Source of the DNA: Citromicrobium sp.
Lineage (GTDB): Bacteria > Pseudomonadota > Alphaproteobacteria > Sphingomonadales > Sphingomonadaceae
Length of the DNA: 64,000 nt
Direction of reading: 5' to 3'
NCBI GenBank assembly: GCA_002729695.1
Contig: PBYQ01000032.1
Location: 1-64,000, forward strand
The notes beneath the pieces are model-generated. The model saw only the letters and a program-made list of their open reading frames with translations. It was not told the origin of the DNA and ran no database searches. Positions 1-9,287 of the stretch are shown here, one piece after another (within the stretch, counting starts at the first letter, position 1; the number at the start of each line of letters is the position of its first letter). The position numbers and the translations under genes are program-made.

Positions 1-264
1 CGAACCGTCCGCGCGCGGCTCCGACTCGATGGTGATCGCCTGCGCCGGGCACACCGCCTCGCACAGCTTGCACGCGATGCAGCGCTCTTCCCCGTTGGGG
101 TAACGACGCAACGCATGCTCGCCACGGAACCGCGGCGAAAGCGGATTCTTCTCGAACGGATAGTTGATCGTCGCCTTCGGCTTGAAGAGGTACTTCAAGG
201 TCAGCGCGTGGGCTTTCACGAACTCGTAGAGAGTGAAGGCCTTGATTGTCTGGGCTATACTCAT
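1..264 (-). CDS. nuoI: NADH-quinone oxidoreductase subunit I, N-terminal part (cut by window edge)
   Basis: Peripheral-arm iron-sulfur subunit of respiratory complex I, passing electrons from the NuoG clusters towards NuoB. Only the first 88 residues are in the window; the frame is still open at base 1. The first [4Fe-4S] motif is visible as Cys62, Cys65, Cys68 and Cys72; the second motif lies outside. The start ATG overlaps the nuoH stop by four bases (ATGA), so the two are translationally coupled. The N-terminus, with a short amphipathic helix and then a [12 protein letters not shown] stretch, is typical of alphaproteobacterial NuoI. Confidence 0.95.
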   Translation of the reverse strand, partial: MSIAQTIKAFTLYEFVKAHALTLKYLFKPKATINYPFEKNPLSPRFRGEHALRRYPNGEERCIACKLCEAVCPAQAITIESEPRADGS

Positions 265-1316
265 GCGGGGGTTCCGAAATGTCCGGTCGCCATCAGGTAG
301 CCGCTGATGACGAAAACGAAGATCAGGCTCATCGGCAGGAAGACCTTCCAGCCAAGCCGCATCAGCTGGTCGTAGCGATAGCGCGGTACGGTCGCCATCA
401 CCCAGCTGAACATGAAGAAGAAGAACAGCGTCTTGAGCAGGAACCAGATGATTCCCGGCACCCAGTACAGCGGCGCCCAGTCGACAGGCGGCAGCCACCC
501 GCCGAAGAACAGCAGCGTGTTGAGCGCGCACATCAACAAGATGTTGGCGTATTCACCCAGCCAGAACAGCGCGAAGGCCATGCTGGAATATTCGGTCTGG
601 TAACCGGCAACCAGCTCGCTCTCCGCCTCGGTCAGGTCGAAAGGTACACGCTGGGTTTCAGCAAGCGAGCTGATGAAGAACACCACCCACATCGGGAACA
701 GCAGCAGGTTGAAATAGAACCCGTTGACGATGCCGAAGCCGTGGCCGCGCTGCGCCTCGACGATTGCGGTCAGGTTGAAGCTTCCCGCCCACAGCACGAC
801 GCAGATCAGGATGAAGCCGATCGAGACTTCGTAGCTGATCATCTGCGCGGCGGCGCGCATGGCGGAGAAGAACGGATATTTCGAGTTCGACGCCCAGCCC
901 GCCATCACCACACCGTAAACCGACAGCGAACTGATCGCGAGGATGTAGAGCAGCCCCACATTGATGTCCGCCAGCACGACGCCATCCGCGAACGGGATCA
1001 CCGCCCACGCGGCAAGCGCCACCGTAAAGGTGATGATCGGCGCGATGATGAAGATACCCTTGTTCGCCGCGCTCGGGATGATGGTTTCCTGCAGGAACAC
1101 CTTCAGACCGTCGGCAAAGCTCTGAAGTAGGCCGAACGGGCCGACCACATTGGGGCCCTTGCGCAGGTTGATCGCAGCCCAGACCTTGCGGTCGATCAGG
1201 ATGACGTAGGCGACCGCCAGCATCAGCGGCAGCGCGATCAGCAGGATGCCCGCGATGGTCGCGACGAACCACGCCCATTCGTAGTTCATGCCGAGAGATT
1301 GGAAGAATTCGGTCAT
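261..1316 (-). CDS. nuoH: NADH-quinone oxidoreductase subunit H
   Basis: Membrane subunit (ND1 homologue) of complex I that forms part of the quinone chamber at the junction of the peripheral and membrane arms. The 351-residue product has about eight hydrophobic helices, beginning at residues 15-40. It carries the conserved loops of the family: [11 protein letters not shown] near residue 52, and an acidic loop with [20 protein letters not shown] near residue 215. Length is normal for the family. The start overlaps the nuoG stop by four bases and the stop overlaps the nuoI start, placing it firmly inside the nuo operon. Confidence 0.97.
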   Translation of the reverse strand: MTEFFQSLGMNYEWAWFVATIAGILLIALPLMLAVAYVILIDRKVWAAINLRKGPNVVGPFGLLQSFADGLKVFLQETIIPSAANKGIFIIAPIITFTVALAAWAVIPFADGVVLADINVGLLYILAISSLSVYGVVMAGWASNSKYPFFSAMRAAAQMISYEVSIGFILICVVLWAGSFNLTAIVEAQRGHGFGIVNGFYFNLLLFPMWVVFFISSLAETQRVPFDLTEAESELVAGYQTEYSSMAFALFWLGEYANILLMCALNTLLFFGGWLPPVDWAPLYWVPGIIWFLLKTLFFFFMFSWVMATVPRYRYDQLMRLGWKVFLPMSLIFVFVISGYLMATGHFGTPA

Positions 1317-3346
1317 TCCGCGGCCTCCAGCATCTCTTCACCGTGGACCAGTTCGGCCGAGCAGCGCTGCATCGTCGCGCTGGCCCGGGCGATGGGATTG
1401 GTCAGGTACGGGTCGACGATCGGATAGGTGATCGCGCCCTTGGCCTTGGGCGTCTTCTTGCCCTTGGGCAGCTTGCCCAGCGGCGCGATGCCTTCCTCGC
1501 CCAGTGCGGGCACGGCCTCGATCATTGCGGACTGAAGCTGCGCGAAGCTGTCGAAGCCCACGGTCACGCCGAAAGCATCAGCCAGTGCGCGCAGGATCGT
1601 CCAGTCTTCACGCGCATCGCCGGGTGCGAACACCGCCTTCTCGGCGAACTGCACGCGGCCTTCCGTGTTGACGTAGGTTCCATCCTTCTCGGCGTAGCTG
1701 GCTGCCGGCAGGATGATATCCGCCGCGTGCGCACCAGCATCGCCGTGGTGGCCGATATAGACCTTCAGGCTCTTATCGAATGCGCCGTAATCGAGCGAGT
1801 CCGCGCCGAGCGACAGCAGCACCGCAGGCGCGGCGTCGACCACATCCTTGATCCCGCCCTTCTGCGCGTAACCGAGCATCACCGCGCCCATGCGAGCAGC
1901 GGCGGTGTGGATGACGTTGAAGCCGTTCCACGCCTCTCCGTCCACATCGCGCACGAGGTTCCAGTCGTTCGCCAGCGAAAGCGCGGGGTGCAGCGCACCC
2001 GCCGCGAGCCCGCCGGGGCCGACGATGATCGCCGGCCGCGCGGCGTCCTTGAACGCATCGGCCACGTGGCCTGGCAGATCGTGCAGCAGGCCTGCATCTT
2101 CGCCCAGGAATTCGCAGGCGAAGGTCGTGTCCCACTCGGGCCCGATCAGGAAAATCTTGGCACCGCGCTTCGCCGCTTTGCGCAGGCGGACATTGATCAG
2201 CGGCGCTTCGTGGCGGACCTGGCTGCCGACGATCAGGATCGCATCGGCGGTCTCGATCCCCGCGAGCGTCGAGTTGAACGCAATCCCCGCGAGGCTGGAG
2301 CAATCGTAATCGAGCCCCGTCTGGCGCCCTTCGAGCTTGTCCGAGCCCAATTCGGCGAGCAGACGCTTGGCCGCAAACATCGTCTCGCAATCGACCAGAT
2401 CGCCCGCGACCGCCGCAATCGAGCCCTCGCCGCCCTTCTTCGCAGCCTTCACGATCGCGTCGAACGCCTCTTCCCAGCTGGCCGGGGCGAGCTTGCCGCC
2501 CTTCTTCGCGCGCATCCACACGCGGTCGAGCCGCCGCGCGGTCAGGCCATCGACCTGATAGCGCGCCTTGTCCGAAATCCACTCTTCATTGACGTCGTCG
2601 TTGATCCGCGGAAGCGCGCGCATCACTTCGCGCCCGCGGCTGTCGAGGCGGATATTGGCGCCGACCGCGTCGGACACGTCGATGCTCAGCGTCTTCTTCA
2701 GCTCCCACGGACGCGCCTCGTAGGCGTAGGGGCGGCTGGTGAGCGCGCCGACCGGGCACAGGTCGATCACGTTGGCGCTCAGCTCATGCTGCGCGGCCTG
2801 CTCGAGATAGGTCGTGATCTGCATGTCTTCGCCGCGATAGAGCGCGCCGATTTCGTCCACGCCCGCAATCTCTTCGGAGAAGCGCACGCAGCGGGTGCAG
2901 TGGATGCAGCGGGTCATGATCGTCTTGATCAGAGGGCCCATGTACTTCTCGGTCACCGCGCGCTTGTTCTCATGGTAGCGCGATCCACCGCGACCATAGG
3001 CGACCGACTGGTCCTGCAGGTCGCATTCGCCGCCCTGATCGCAGATCGGGCAGTCGAGCGGGTGGTTGATCAGGAGGAACTCCATCACCCCTTCCCGCGC
3101 CGCGCGCACCATCGGCGTATCCGTGCGGATTTCCTGGCCCTCGGTGGCGGGCAGCGCACAGCTCGCCTGCGGCTTGGGCGGCCCGGGCTTCACCTCGACC
3201 AGGCACATGCGGCAATTGCCCGCGATGGAGAGGCGCTCGTGATAGCAGAAACGCGGAATTTCCTTGCCCGCAAGCTCGCACGCCTGCAGCACGGTCGCGC
3301 CATCGGGTGCGTCGATTTCCTGGCCGTCTACGGTGACTTTAGGCAT
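1313..3346 (-). CDS. nuoG: NADH-quinone oxidoreductase subunit G
   Basis: Large iron-sulfur subunit of the NADH-oxidising arm. The N-terminal [2Fe-2S] ferredoxin domain has Cys34, Cys45, Cys48 and Cys63. A His-ligated cluster follows (His95, Cys99, Cys102, Cys108), and then a [4Fe-4S] set (Cys147, Cys150, Cys153, Cys197). The remainder to residue 677 is the molybdopterin-oxidoreductase-like domain, shorter than in E. coli but usual for alphaproteobacteria. The ATG is fixed by the ferredoxin-domain N-terminus. The upstream ribosome site is weak, and a separate open frame runs 19 bases into this gene. Unlike the other nuo genes it is not tightly packed against its upstream neighbour, so it may have its own promoter. 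Confidence 0.97.
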   Translation of the reverse strand: MPKVTVDGQEIDAPDGATVLQACELAGKEIPRFCYHERLSIAGNCRMCLVEVKPGPPKPQASCALPATEGQEIRTDTPMVRAAREGVMEFLLINHPLDCPICDQGGECDLQDQSVAYGRGGSRYHENKRAVTEKYMGPLIKTIMTRCIHCTRCVRFSEEIAGVDEIGALYRGEDMQITTYLEQAAQHELSANVIDLCPVGALTSRPYAYEARPWELKKTLSIDVSDAVGANIRLDSRGREVMRALPRINDDVNEEWISDKARYQVDGLTARRLDRVWMRAKKGGKLAPASWEEAFDAIVKAAKKGGEGSIAAVAGDLVDCETMFAAKRLLAELGSDKLEGRQTGLDYDCSSLAGIAFNSTLAGIETADAILIVGSQVRHEAPLINVRLRKAAKRGAKIFLIGPEWDTTFACEFLGEDAGLLHDLPGHVADAFKDAARPAIIVGPGGLAAGALHPALSLANDWNLVRDVDGEAWNGFNVIHTAAARMGAVMLGYAQKGGIKDVVDAAPAVLLSLGADSLDYGAFDKSLKVYIGHHGDAGAHAADIILPAASYAEKDGTYVNTEGRVQFAEKAVFAPGDAREDWTILRALADAFGVTVGFDSFAQLQSAMIEAVPALGEEGIAPLGKLPKGKKTPKAKGAITYPIVDPYLTNPIARASATMQRCSAELVHGEEMLEAAE

Positions 3347-3531
3347 TGTTCGTCGATCTCTTGGCGCAGCAGCATCTGCCGGATGAAGGTGTATCGAAAC
3401 AGCGGGTCAGGCTGTTCAAGGAGCTCGGGCGCGCAAAAGCACGCTTCGCCGCCCCGGTAAAGCTTTCGGATCGATAGGTCGAGGTGGCGATTTGGTCGAC
3501 ATCCGCAACCATGCTCACCCGATCGGCCATC
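3328..3531 (-). other. orphan open frame or gene remnant upstream of nuoG
   Basis: A frame without a usable start codon stays open from about 3531 to a TAG at 3328-3330, overlapping the nuoG start. Its translation looks like genuine protein rather than a shadow, for example KLYRGGEACFCAPELLEQ followed by PLFRYTFIRQMLLRQEI. In the same frame a TGA at 3532-3534 precedes it, and before that lies another protein-like stretch (SQCEADPDGSACFARW). This looks like the 3-prime part of a gene broken by a stop or frameshift. I recognise no family. The alternative is a chance open frame in GC-rich DNA. Confidence 0.35.
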
Positions 3532-3534
3532 TCA

Positions 3535-3707
3535 TGACCGGTCGGCGCAAATCCAACGCGCGAAACAGGCCGACCCGTCCGGATCCGCTTCGCACTGGCT
3601 GAACGCGACCTACGAGAAAAAAGCATGCGCCCCTCTCGCCGATAGAGTCCCGTATTACAAGACGTGTCGGGACGGTTTTCGCCACGACATACGCATCATT
3701 TTCGCGC
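3535..3707. other. gap between the secreted-protein gene and nuoG
   Basis: Together with the orphan frame this makes a gap of about 410 bases inside the nuo cluster, whose other genes overlap or nearly touch. I see no complete gene. A promoter for nuoG-H-I is expected here because a terminator-like hairpin precedes the gap, but no clear -35/-10 pair can be called by eye. Confidence 0.4.
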
Positions 3708-3740
3708 AAAAGCGTCCGGGGCGGTCACCCTGCCCCGGAC
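3708..3740 (-). terminator. intrinsic terminator-like hairpin after the secreted-protein gene
   Basis: Read on the minus strand, GTCCGGGGC (3740-3732), a nine-base loop and GCCCCGGAC (3722-3714) make a perfect 9-bp GC-rich stem. It is followed by GCTTTTG, a short T run. It starts about 20 bases after the stop codon at 3761. The T run has only four bases, so termination may be partial. Confidence 0.6.
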
Positions 3741-3760
3741 GATGGAGATTGCCCGATGGC

Positions 3761-4504
3761 TTAAGACGCGCTCTCGCGCATCCAGGCCTCGAGGCCATAG
3801 GCGATCGCGGCACGCTGCATCAGCGCAGGGATCTTCTCGGGCGCTTTGGAAACCCCGCATTCGGGCGTCGAGGAATAGGCCTTGTCGAGCGCGGACTTCT
3901 CTGACTCGCTGCCCACCTTGGTCTTCAGCACATCTTCTGCCAGACCGGGAGAGAACACGGCAAGACAGCGCCCGACGTGATCTATGGTCAGCGATCCGGA
4001 TGCCGGGGTGTAGAAAGGCTCCGCCACATCCATGTTGAGCGTCATGGCGCGCGGTGGGAGCGAGTCGTGTTCTGCGAGTACGGATTTCTCTGCAAGCGCT
4101 GCACCCACAAAGAACGCGATCGCCGGGTTGGTTCCCCGCAGGCAAGCGCTCGACTTGCGCATCGCCTTGGAGAGATGCGAATAACCGGGATCGTCGCTCA
4201 GCGGCCCACCCACGAGGGGCGAAACCTTGCCGTCGGACGAGGCATAGAGGCAATTGGCGACCCCCATCGCATCCGAGTAGTAATCCGATCCATCGACCTC
4301 GCCATTTACCAGGCGACGCATGTCGAACTCGCGCTCGAAATACTTCTGGTTGGGGTAACGCATATTGGAATCCTGGCTCGACACAGGGTTCGAACCGAGA
4401 CTGCTGCCCGTTGGGGCCGGGTTCGGCGTCTGCTGCGCCATTGCGGGGGCGGCGGCACCGCTCATCGCCAGGGCAAGTGCAATAACAGCTAAAGAAACAC
4501 GCAT
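3761..4504 (-). CDS. secreted/periplasmic protein of unknown function inserted between nuoF and nuoG
   Basis: The 247-residue product begins with a clear signal peptide: a hydrophobic core at residues 5-20 and probable cleavage after AMA near residue 23. A Gln/Pro/Ser-rich linker follows, and then a globular region. It has four or more scattered cysteines (in NCLY, SACL, RCLA and ECGV), compatible with disulfides in the periplasm. I recognise no domain. It sits about 100 bases downstream of nuoF on the same strand and is followed by a terminator-like hairpin, so it is probably the last gene of the nuoA-F transcript. A role in complex I is unproven; it could be a passenger gene. Confidence 0.75.
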   Translation of the reverse strand: MRVSLAVIALALAMSGAAAPAMAQQTPNPAPTGSSLGSNPVSSQDSNMRYPNQKYFEREFDMRRLVNGEVDGSDYYSDAMGVANCLYASSDGKVSPLVGGPLSDDPGYSHLSKAMRKSSACLRGTNPAIAFFVGAALAEKSVLAEHDSLPPRAMTLNMDVAEPFYTPASGSLTIDHVGRCLAVFSPGLAEDVLKTKVGSESEKSALDKAYSSTPECGVSKAPEKIPALMQRAAIAYGLEAWMRESAS

Positions 4505-4604
4505 GGTCTGGTCCTCCTCGGGAAAAGACCATGCGCCAAAGATCGTCCCTTGGCAATATTCACAAAGTTAAGGTCGCCGGGGACATTTTAGAAAAGGTCT
4601 CGAC

Positions 4605-5900
4605 CTACTCTGCGGCTTGCGCGAGACCCTCTCCACGTTCGGCAATCCGCCGCTCCAGCTCGGGCCGGAAGTGGCGGATCAGACCCTGGATCGGCCACGC
4701 GGCTGCATCGCCGAGCGCGCAGATCGTGTGGCCTTCGACCTGCTTGGTCACGGTCTGCAGCATATCGATCTCGTCGATATCGGCATCGCCCGTTTCAAGC
4801 CGCTTCATCACGCGCCACATCCACCCGGTGCCTTCGCGGCAGGGGGTGCACTGGCCGCAGCTCTCGTGCTTGTAGAAGTACGAAATCCGGCTGATCGCGC
4901 GGACGATATCGGTCGACTTGTCCATCACGATCACGGCGGCGGTGCCGAGGCCTGAACCAAGCTCTTTCAGCCCATCGAAGTCCATCGGGCAGTCCATGAT
5001 CTGCTCTGCAGGAACGAGCGGGACGGACGAACCGCCCGGGATCACCGCGAGCAGATTGTCCCACCCGCCACGAACGCCGCCGCAATGCCGCTCGATCAGC
5101 TCGCGGAAGGGAATGCTCATCTCTTCCTCGACCACGCAGGGCTTTTCGACATGCCCGCTGATCTGGAACAGCTTGGTGCCGTCGTTCTTCTCGCGCCCGA
5201 AGCTGGCGAACCAAGAAGGCCCGCGGCGCAGGATCGTGGGCACGACCGCGATCGATTCGACGTTGTTGACCGTGGTCGGGCAGCCATAAAGGCCCGCGCC
5301 CGCCGGGAACGGCGGCTTGAGGCGCGGCTGCCCCTTCTTGCCTTCGAGGCTTTCGATCAGCGCGGTCTCTTCGCCGCAAATATACGCGCCCGCCCCGCGA
5401 TGCAGGAAGACGTCGTAGTCATAGCCCGAACCGCAGGCGTTCTTGCCGATGAAACCTGCATCATACGCCTCGTCGATCGCCTTCTGCAGCGTCTCCGCCT
5501 CGCGGATATATTCGCCGCGAATGTAGATGTAGGCGGCCCGCGCACGCATCGCGAAGCCCGCGACCAGCGCGCCTTCGATCAGCTTGTGCGGATCGTGCCG
5601 CATGATCTCGCGATCCTTGCACGAACCGGGTTCGGATTCGTCGGCATTGATGACGAGGAAGCTCGGGCGGCCGTCCTTGCTTTCCTTGGGCATGAAGGAC
5701 CACTTCATGCCGGTGGGGAAGCCCGCACCACCGCGACCGCGAAGGCCCGAGGCTTTCATGTCGTCGATGATCGAATCCTGCCCCTTGGCGAGCAGCGCCT
5801 TCGTATCGTCCCAGTCGCCACGCGCCTGCGCGGCCTTCAGGCGCCAGTCCTGAAACCCGTAAAGGTTGGTGAAGATACGGTCCTTATCGGCCAGGCTCAT
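4605..5900 (-). CDS. nuoF: NADH-quinone oxidoreductase subunit F
   Basis: NADH- and FMN-binding subunit where complex I accepts electrons. The FMN/NADH glycine-rich loop [13 protein letters not shown] is at residues 52-64, and the second nucleotide loop ([19 protein letters not shown]) is at 170-188. The [4Fe-4S] ligands Cys348, Cys351, Cys354 and Cys394 are present. At 431 residues it is of normal length. A longer upstream frame exists, but the ATG at 5900 is preferred: it gives the family N-terminus ([15 protein letters not shown]) and overlaps the stop of the preceding 47-residue gene as ATGA. Confidence 0.97.
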   Translation of the reverse strand: MSLADKDRIFTNLYGFQDWRLKAAQARGDWDDTKALLAKGQDSIIDDMKASGLRGRGGAGFPTGMKWSFMPKESKDGRPSFLVINADESEPGSCKDREIMRHDPHKLIEGALVAGFAMRARAAYIYIRGEYIREAETLQKAIDEAYDAGFIGKNACGSGYDYDVFLHRGAGAYICGEETALIESLEGKKGQPRLKPPFPAGAGLYGCPTTVNNVESIAVVPTILRRGPSWFASFGREKNDGTKLFQISGHVEKPCVVEEEMSIPFRELIERHCGGVRGGWDNLLAVIPGGSSVPLVPAEQIMDCPMDFDGLKELGSGLGTAAVIVMDKSTDIVRAISRISYFYKHESCGQCTPCREGTGWMWRVMKRLETGDADIDEIDMLQTVTKQVEGHTICALGDAAAWPIQGLIRHFRPELERRIAERGEGLAQAAE

Positions 5901-6040
5901 GCCATAACTCCAAACACAACAAAGGCCGCCACGGCGAGGATCGCGAGCAGCGCGAGCGTCTTGAAAATCCCGCTCAGCACTTTCCACGCGATGGCGACCG
6001 CGATCAGCGCGATGACGATGGTGACGATATTGATTTCCAT
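5897..6040 (-). CDS. 47-residue two-helix membrane protein in the nuo operon
   Basis: Begins [19 protein letters not shown] and ends with a second hydrophobic stretch ([19 protein letters not shown]). The two helices, at about residues 5-19 and 29-45, are joined by a short basic turn. Its ATG shares one base with the stop of the preceding gene, and its TGA overlaps the nuoF ATG, so both ends show translational coupling. There is no recognisable family. The tight coupling on both sides is the best evidence that it is translated. It may be an assembly factor or accessory subunit, but that is inference. Confidence 0.7.
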   Translation of the reverse strand: MEINIVTIVIALIAVAIAWKVLSGIFKTLALLAILAVAAFVVFGVMA

Positions 6041-6219
6041 CATTCGCCCTCTTTCATGCTCGTCTCGCCTTCATCCAGCTTACCGTTGGATATTGCGAGA
6101 AACGCAGCGCCCAGCGCAAGGAATGTCGCACCCAGGGCGGTATTCCCGGAGACGAAGAACAGGATCGCGGCGATGAAGAACAGCGCCGCAGCCATTTGAT
6201 ACATCCGCTTGGGGGTCAC
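6040..6219 (-). CDS. 59-residue membrane protein in the nuo operon
   Basis: A GTG start at 6219 overlaps the stop of the preceding small gene (GTGA). The product has two hydrophobic segments, at about residues 8-23 and 28-43, and an acidic tail ending SMKEGE. An internal ATG at 6204 ([10 protein letters not shown]) is an alternative start. The stop shares one base with the next ATG. Unknown function. It resembles the neighbouring small proteins in being a helical hairpin but not in sequence. Confidence 0.65.
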   Translation of the reverse strand: MTPKRMYQMAAALFFIAAILFFVSGNTALGATFLALGAAFLAISNGKLDEGETSMKEGE

Positions 6220-6389
6220 TCGCCCGCCCCTTCGCTTTGCTTGCCGCGACCGAAAATCCCGAGGCCGCCGAACACGATGCCCAGGATGAACCACACAACC
6301 CAATCGTCGCCTTGCACGAACTTCACCAGTCCAAGCACCAGGAAGACGAACCCGATGACGGGGAACCCTTTCTTGGCTGCACCTTCCAT
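6216..6389 (-). CDS. 57-residue membrane protein following nuoE
   Basis: The ATG overlaps the nuoE stop as TGATG. The product begins MEGAAKKGFPVIGFVFLVLG, has hydrophobic segments at about 9-25 and 30-46, and ends in a charged tail GKQSEGAGE. The segment joining the helices, VQGDD, is short and acidic. I cannot assign a family. Coupling to nuoE and to the following small gene argues that it is expressed with complex I. Confidence 0.7.
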   Translation of the reverse strand: MEGAAKKGFPVIGFVFLVLGLVKFVQGDDWVVWFILGIVFGGLGIFGRGKQSEGAGE

Positions 6390-7057
6390 CACCATTCGCC
6401 CCGGTAATCGTGGTTCTCGGTGACCATTTCTTTCAGCGTGGTCGGCCCGCCCGAAGGCTCCGACGTGTGACGCCCCGGCTCCTGCGTGCCCGTCTTGGGC
6501 TGCTCGCCCTTGGCCAGCGCATCGAGCACGGCGTCGAGCCGCTCCACGGTGAGGTCTTCGTAATTGTCGTCGTTGATCTGGACCATCGGCGCAGTCGCGC
6601 AGTTGCCCATGCATTCGACCTCGGTAAGCGTCCACAGGCCATTGTCGGAAACGTGGCCCATCTTCATCCCGCGTGCCTTGCACGCGGCGATGATGTCGTC
6701 GCTGCCGCGCAGCATGCACGGCGTCGTGCCGCAGACTTGCACGTGGTACTTACCCACGGGCTTCATGTTGTACATGAAGTAGAAGGTCGCGACTTCGAGC
6801 ACGCGGATAACCGGCATGTCGAGATACCTCGCGACATACTCGATCACCGGCAGCGGCAGCCACCCTTGCGTATCGGTTTCCTCGCCGACCTGCCGCTGGG
6901 CAAGGTCGAGCAGCGGCATCACCGCGGATTTCTTGCGCCCTTCGGGATAGCGGGCAAGCGCCTTCTGCGCCTTCGCCTCATAGGCTTCGTTGAAGGCGAA
7001 ACTGCCCCACCGCTCGCGCAGTTCGGGGGTGTCGGGTGCGGGGGTACGATCAGCCAA
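6389..7057 (-). CDS. nuoE: NADH-quinone oxidoreductase subunit E
   Basis: Carries the N1a [2Fe-2S] cluster next to NuoF. Ligands Cys109, Cys114, Cys149 and Cys153 are visible in CGTTPCMLRG and ECMGNC. The 222-residue length includes a Pro/Thr-rich C-terminal extension ending DYRGEW, as in other alphaproteobacterial NuoE proteins. The start codon is TTG, supported by a good ribosome site (GGGAGAAG) just upstream and by the N-terminus [17 protein letters not shown]. It overlaps the preceding small gene by eight bases. Confidence 0.95.
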   Translation of the reverse strand: MADRTPAPDTPELRERWGSFAFNEAYEAKAQKALARYPEGRKKSAVMPLLDLAQRQVGEETDTQGWLPLPVIEYVARYLDMPVIRVLEVATFYFMYNMKPVGKYHVQVCGTTPCMLRGSDDIIAACKARGMKMGHVSDNGLWTLTEVECMGNCATAPMVQINDDNYEDLTVERLDAVLDALAKGEQPKTGTQEPGRHTSEPSGGPTTLKEMVTENHDYRGEW

Positions 7058-7226
7058 GGAACTTCTCCCGCTTGTTCCAAATCATCCTAACCGCTGCACC
7101 GATAATCGCGGCGCCTAGTGCGGCTGCAAAAATGCCCCACGGCTTATCATAGACAGCCATTGCCAAGACGATACCAGCGCCCACTGTTATCAAACCCAGC
7201 GACATTGCCAGTTTCCACTCGCTCAT
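7050..7226 (-). CDS. 58-residue two-helix membrane protein between nuoD and nuoE
   Basis: Begins [18 protein letters not shown]. It has two hydrophobic stretches (about 8-25 and 31-47) separated by YDKPWG, and a basic tail NKREKFLG. Its ATG overlaps the nuoD stop (ATGA) and its end overlaps the nuoE start by eight bases. The topology is like the three other small proteins of this operon. Function unknown. Confidence 0.72.
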   Translation of the reverse strand: MSEWKLAMSLGLITVGAGIVLAMAVYDKPWGIFAAALGAAIIGAAVRMIWNKREKFLG

Positions 7227-8437
7227 CGGTCGCACTCCCCGAACACGACGTCGATCGCGCCGAGAATGGCGGTTGCGTCTGGCAGCATGTGGCCCTTGGT
7301 CATCATGTCCATCGCCTGCAGGTGGCTGAAAGCGGTCGGGCGGATCTTGCAGCGGTAGGGTTTGTTCGACCCGTCGCTGACCAGGTACACGCCGAATTCG
7401 CCCTTGGGGCTCTCGGTCGCGACGTAGACTTCGCCCGCGGGCACGTGGAAGCCTTCGGTGTAGAGCTTGAAGTGGTGGATCAGCGCTTCCATCGACTGCT
7501 TCATCTCGCCGCGCTTTGGCGGGGAGACCTTGCGGTCGTCCGATGCGATCGGGCCGGTCGGCATTTCGGCCAGGCACTGCTTGATGATCTTCGCGCTCTG
7601 GTAGACTTCCTGCACGCGGACCATGAAGCGGTCGTAGCAGTCCGAATTGGTGCCCACCGGAATCTCGAAATCCATCCGGTCGTACACGTCATAGGGCTGC
7701 GACTTTCGCAAATCCCACGGCACGCCAGCGGCGCGGATCAGCGGGCCGGAGAAGCCCCACTTGATCGCGTCTTCACGGCTGACCACCGCGATATCGACGT
7801 TGCGCTGCTTGAAGATGCGGTTGTCCATGACGAGGCTCATCGCGTCGCCGAAAAGTTCTGGCAGGCGCGTGTCGAGCCATTCGCCGATATCGACCAGCAG
7901 CTTCTCGGGCACGTCCTGGTGCACGCCGCCGGGGCGGAACCAGGCACTATGCATGCGCGCGCCCGATGCACGCTCGAAGAAGTTCATGCAGTCTTCGCGC
8001 AGTTCGAACACCCACAGGTTGGGCGTCATCGCGCCCACATCCATCACGTGGCTGCCGATGTTGAGCATGTGGTTGGAGATGCGGGTCAATTCGGCGAACA
8101 GCACGCGCAGGTACTGCGCGCGGATCGGCACTTCCAGATTGAGCAGCTTCTCGATCGCGAGCACGTAGGAGTGCTCCATGCACAGCGGCGAGCAGTAATC
8201 GAGCCGGTCGAAATAGGGCAGCGCCTGCAGGTAGGTCTTGTGCTCGATCAGCTTTTCGGTGCCGCGGTGCAGCAGGCCGACATGCGGGTCGATCCGCTCG
8301 ACGATCTCGCCGTCGAGCTCCATCACCATGCGCAGCACGCCATGCGCCGCGGGGTGCTGCGGGCCGAAGTTGATGGTGTAGTTCGTGATTTCGTCGTCGC
8401 CTGTGGTCGGCGATTCCTCGAGGTGAAGTCCGCTCAC
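7223..8437 (-). CDS. nuoD: NADH-quinone oxidoreductase subunit D
   Basis: The 49-kDa-type subunit lining the quinone site opposite NuoB. The 404-residue product shows the family landmarks: [14 protein letters not shown] near residue 28, a [14 protein letters not shown] segment near residue 50 and a C-terminal DVVFGECDR. Length is that of the separate, not NuoC-fused, alphaproteobacterial form. Its ATG overlaps the nuoC stop by four bases. Confidence 0.97.
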   Translation of the reverse strand: MSGLHLEESPTTGDDEITNYTINFGPQHPAAHGVLRMVMELDGEIVERIDPHVGLLHRGTEKLIEHKTYLQALPYFDRLDYCSPLCMEHSYVLAIEKLLNLEVPIRAQYLRVLFAELTRISNHMLNIGSHVMDVGAMTPNLWVFELREDCMNFFERASGARMHSAWFRPGGVHQDVPEKLLVDIGEWLDTRLPELFGDAMSLVMDNRIFKQRNVDIAVVSREDAIKWGFSGPLIRAAGVPWDLRKSQPYDVYDRMDFEIPVGTNSDCYDRFMVRVQEVYQSAKIIKQCLAEMPTGPIASDDRKVSPPKRGEMKQSMEALIHHFKLYTEGFHVPAGEVYVATESPKGEFGVYLVSDGSNKPYRCKIRPTAFSHLQAMDMMTKGHMLPDATAILGAIDVVFGECDR

Positions 8438-9285
8438 TTCTTGCCTCCCTTCGGCTCGGTGGAAGCAGCCGTGTCCTTGGTCTTGCCCTTGCGTTTCGGG
8501 CGATCCTTGCGGTCCTCGGTCGGCTCGGGTGCGGGCGTGCGGTCCTCTTCGGTCCCTTCCTCGGCAGGCGCACCCTTACTGACTTTGTCTTCGGCTTCCT
8601 TGTCGGTCTTGGCCCCTGCCCCGGTGTCCGAGGGCTTGTCGGTCGTCTTCGGCTCGTCGACCGGCGGCGTATGCGCCTTCTCATCGCCCGGCAGAACGTA
8701 GTCCGCGCCTTCCCACGGCGACATGAAGTCGAAAGTGCGCAGGTCCTGCGCCAGCTCGACCGGTTCGTAGACCACGCGCTTTTCCTCTTCGGAATAGCGC
8801 AGCTCGACATAGCCGGTCAGCGGGAAGTCCTTGCGGAAGGGATGCCCTTCGAAACCGTAGTCGGTCAGGATGCGGCGCAGGTCCATGTTGCCCGCAAACA
8901 CCACGCCGTACATGTCGAACACTTCGCGTTCGAGCCAGCCCGCATTGGGCCACAGCGTGGTCGCGGTGGGCACCGGGGTCGTCTCGCTAGCGGTCACCTT
9001 GACCATGATGCGGCTGTTCTTGGTGAGGCTGAGCAGCATGTAGACGACTTCGAACCGCTCCGGCCGGCTCGGGTAGTCGGCCCCGGCGATCTCCATCAGC
9101 TGCTGGTACGAATGCTCGTCGCGCAAAAGGCGCAGAGCATCTTCCAGCGAATCGCGCTGCACGGTCAGCAGCAGCTCGCCATGCTCTTCCTTCGCTTCGA
9201 CGAGCATGTCGCCGAGCGCGCCGGAGAGCGCATCCTTCAACCCGTCGATGAGGGTGAATTTGGGGGCGGAGTGGAGGACAGCCAT
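8434..9285 (-). CDS. nuoC: NADH-quinone oxidoreductase subunit C with long charged C-terminal tail
   Basis: The 30-kDa-type subunit of the peripheral arm. The conserved core runs to about residue 200, with the signature [31 protein letters not shown] and [11 protein letters not shown]. After it comes an extension of about 80 residues that is very rich in Lys, Asp, Glu, Pro and Thr and ends in KGGKK. It looks disordered and is absent from shorter NuoC proteins. The start ATG at 9285 gives the family N-terminus; the frame is open further upstream, but that part lies inside nuoB. Two bases separate it from the nuoB stop. Confidence 0.95.
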   Translation of the reverse strand: MAVLHSAPKFTLIDGLKDALSGALGDMLVEAKEEHGELLLTVQRDSLEDALRLLRDEHSYQQLMEIAGADYPSRPERFEVVYMLLSLTKNSRIMVKVTASETTPVPTATTLWPNAGWLEREVFDMYGVVFAGNMDLRRILTDYGFEGHPFRKDFPLTGYVELRYSEEEKRVVYEPVELAQDLRTFDFMSPWEGADYVLPGDEKAHTPPVDEPKTTDKPSDTGAGAKTDKEAEDKVSKGAPAEEGTEEDRTPAPEPTEDRKDRPKRKGKTKDTAASTEPKGGKK

Positions 9286-9287
9286 CC

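Noticed and set aside
1343..3460. Long open frame on the plus strand opposite nuoG (about 700 codons)
   Set aside because: Composition is Arg/Ala/His-rich with no recognisable domain. It is an antisense shadow of a well-identified gene in GC-rich DNA.
3339..3626. 95-codon frame with an ATG across the nuoG start
   Set aside because: Its second half is an out-of-frame reading of the more protein-like frame described above, with runs such as CCCAK; unlikely to be a real product as it stands.
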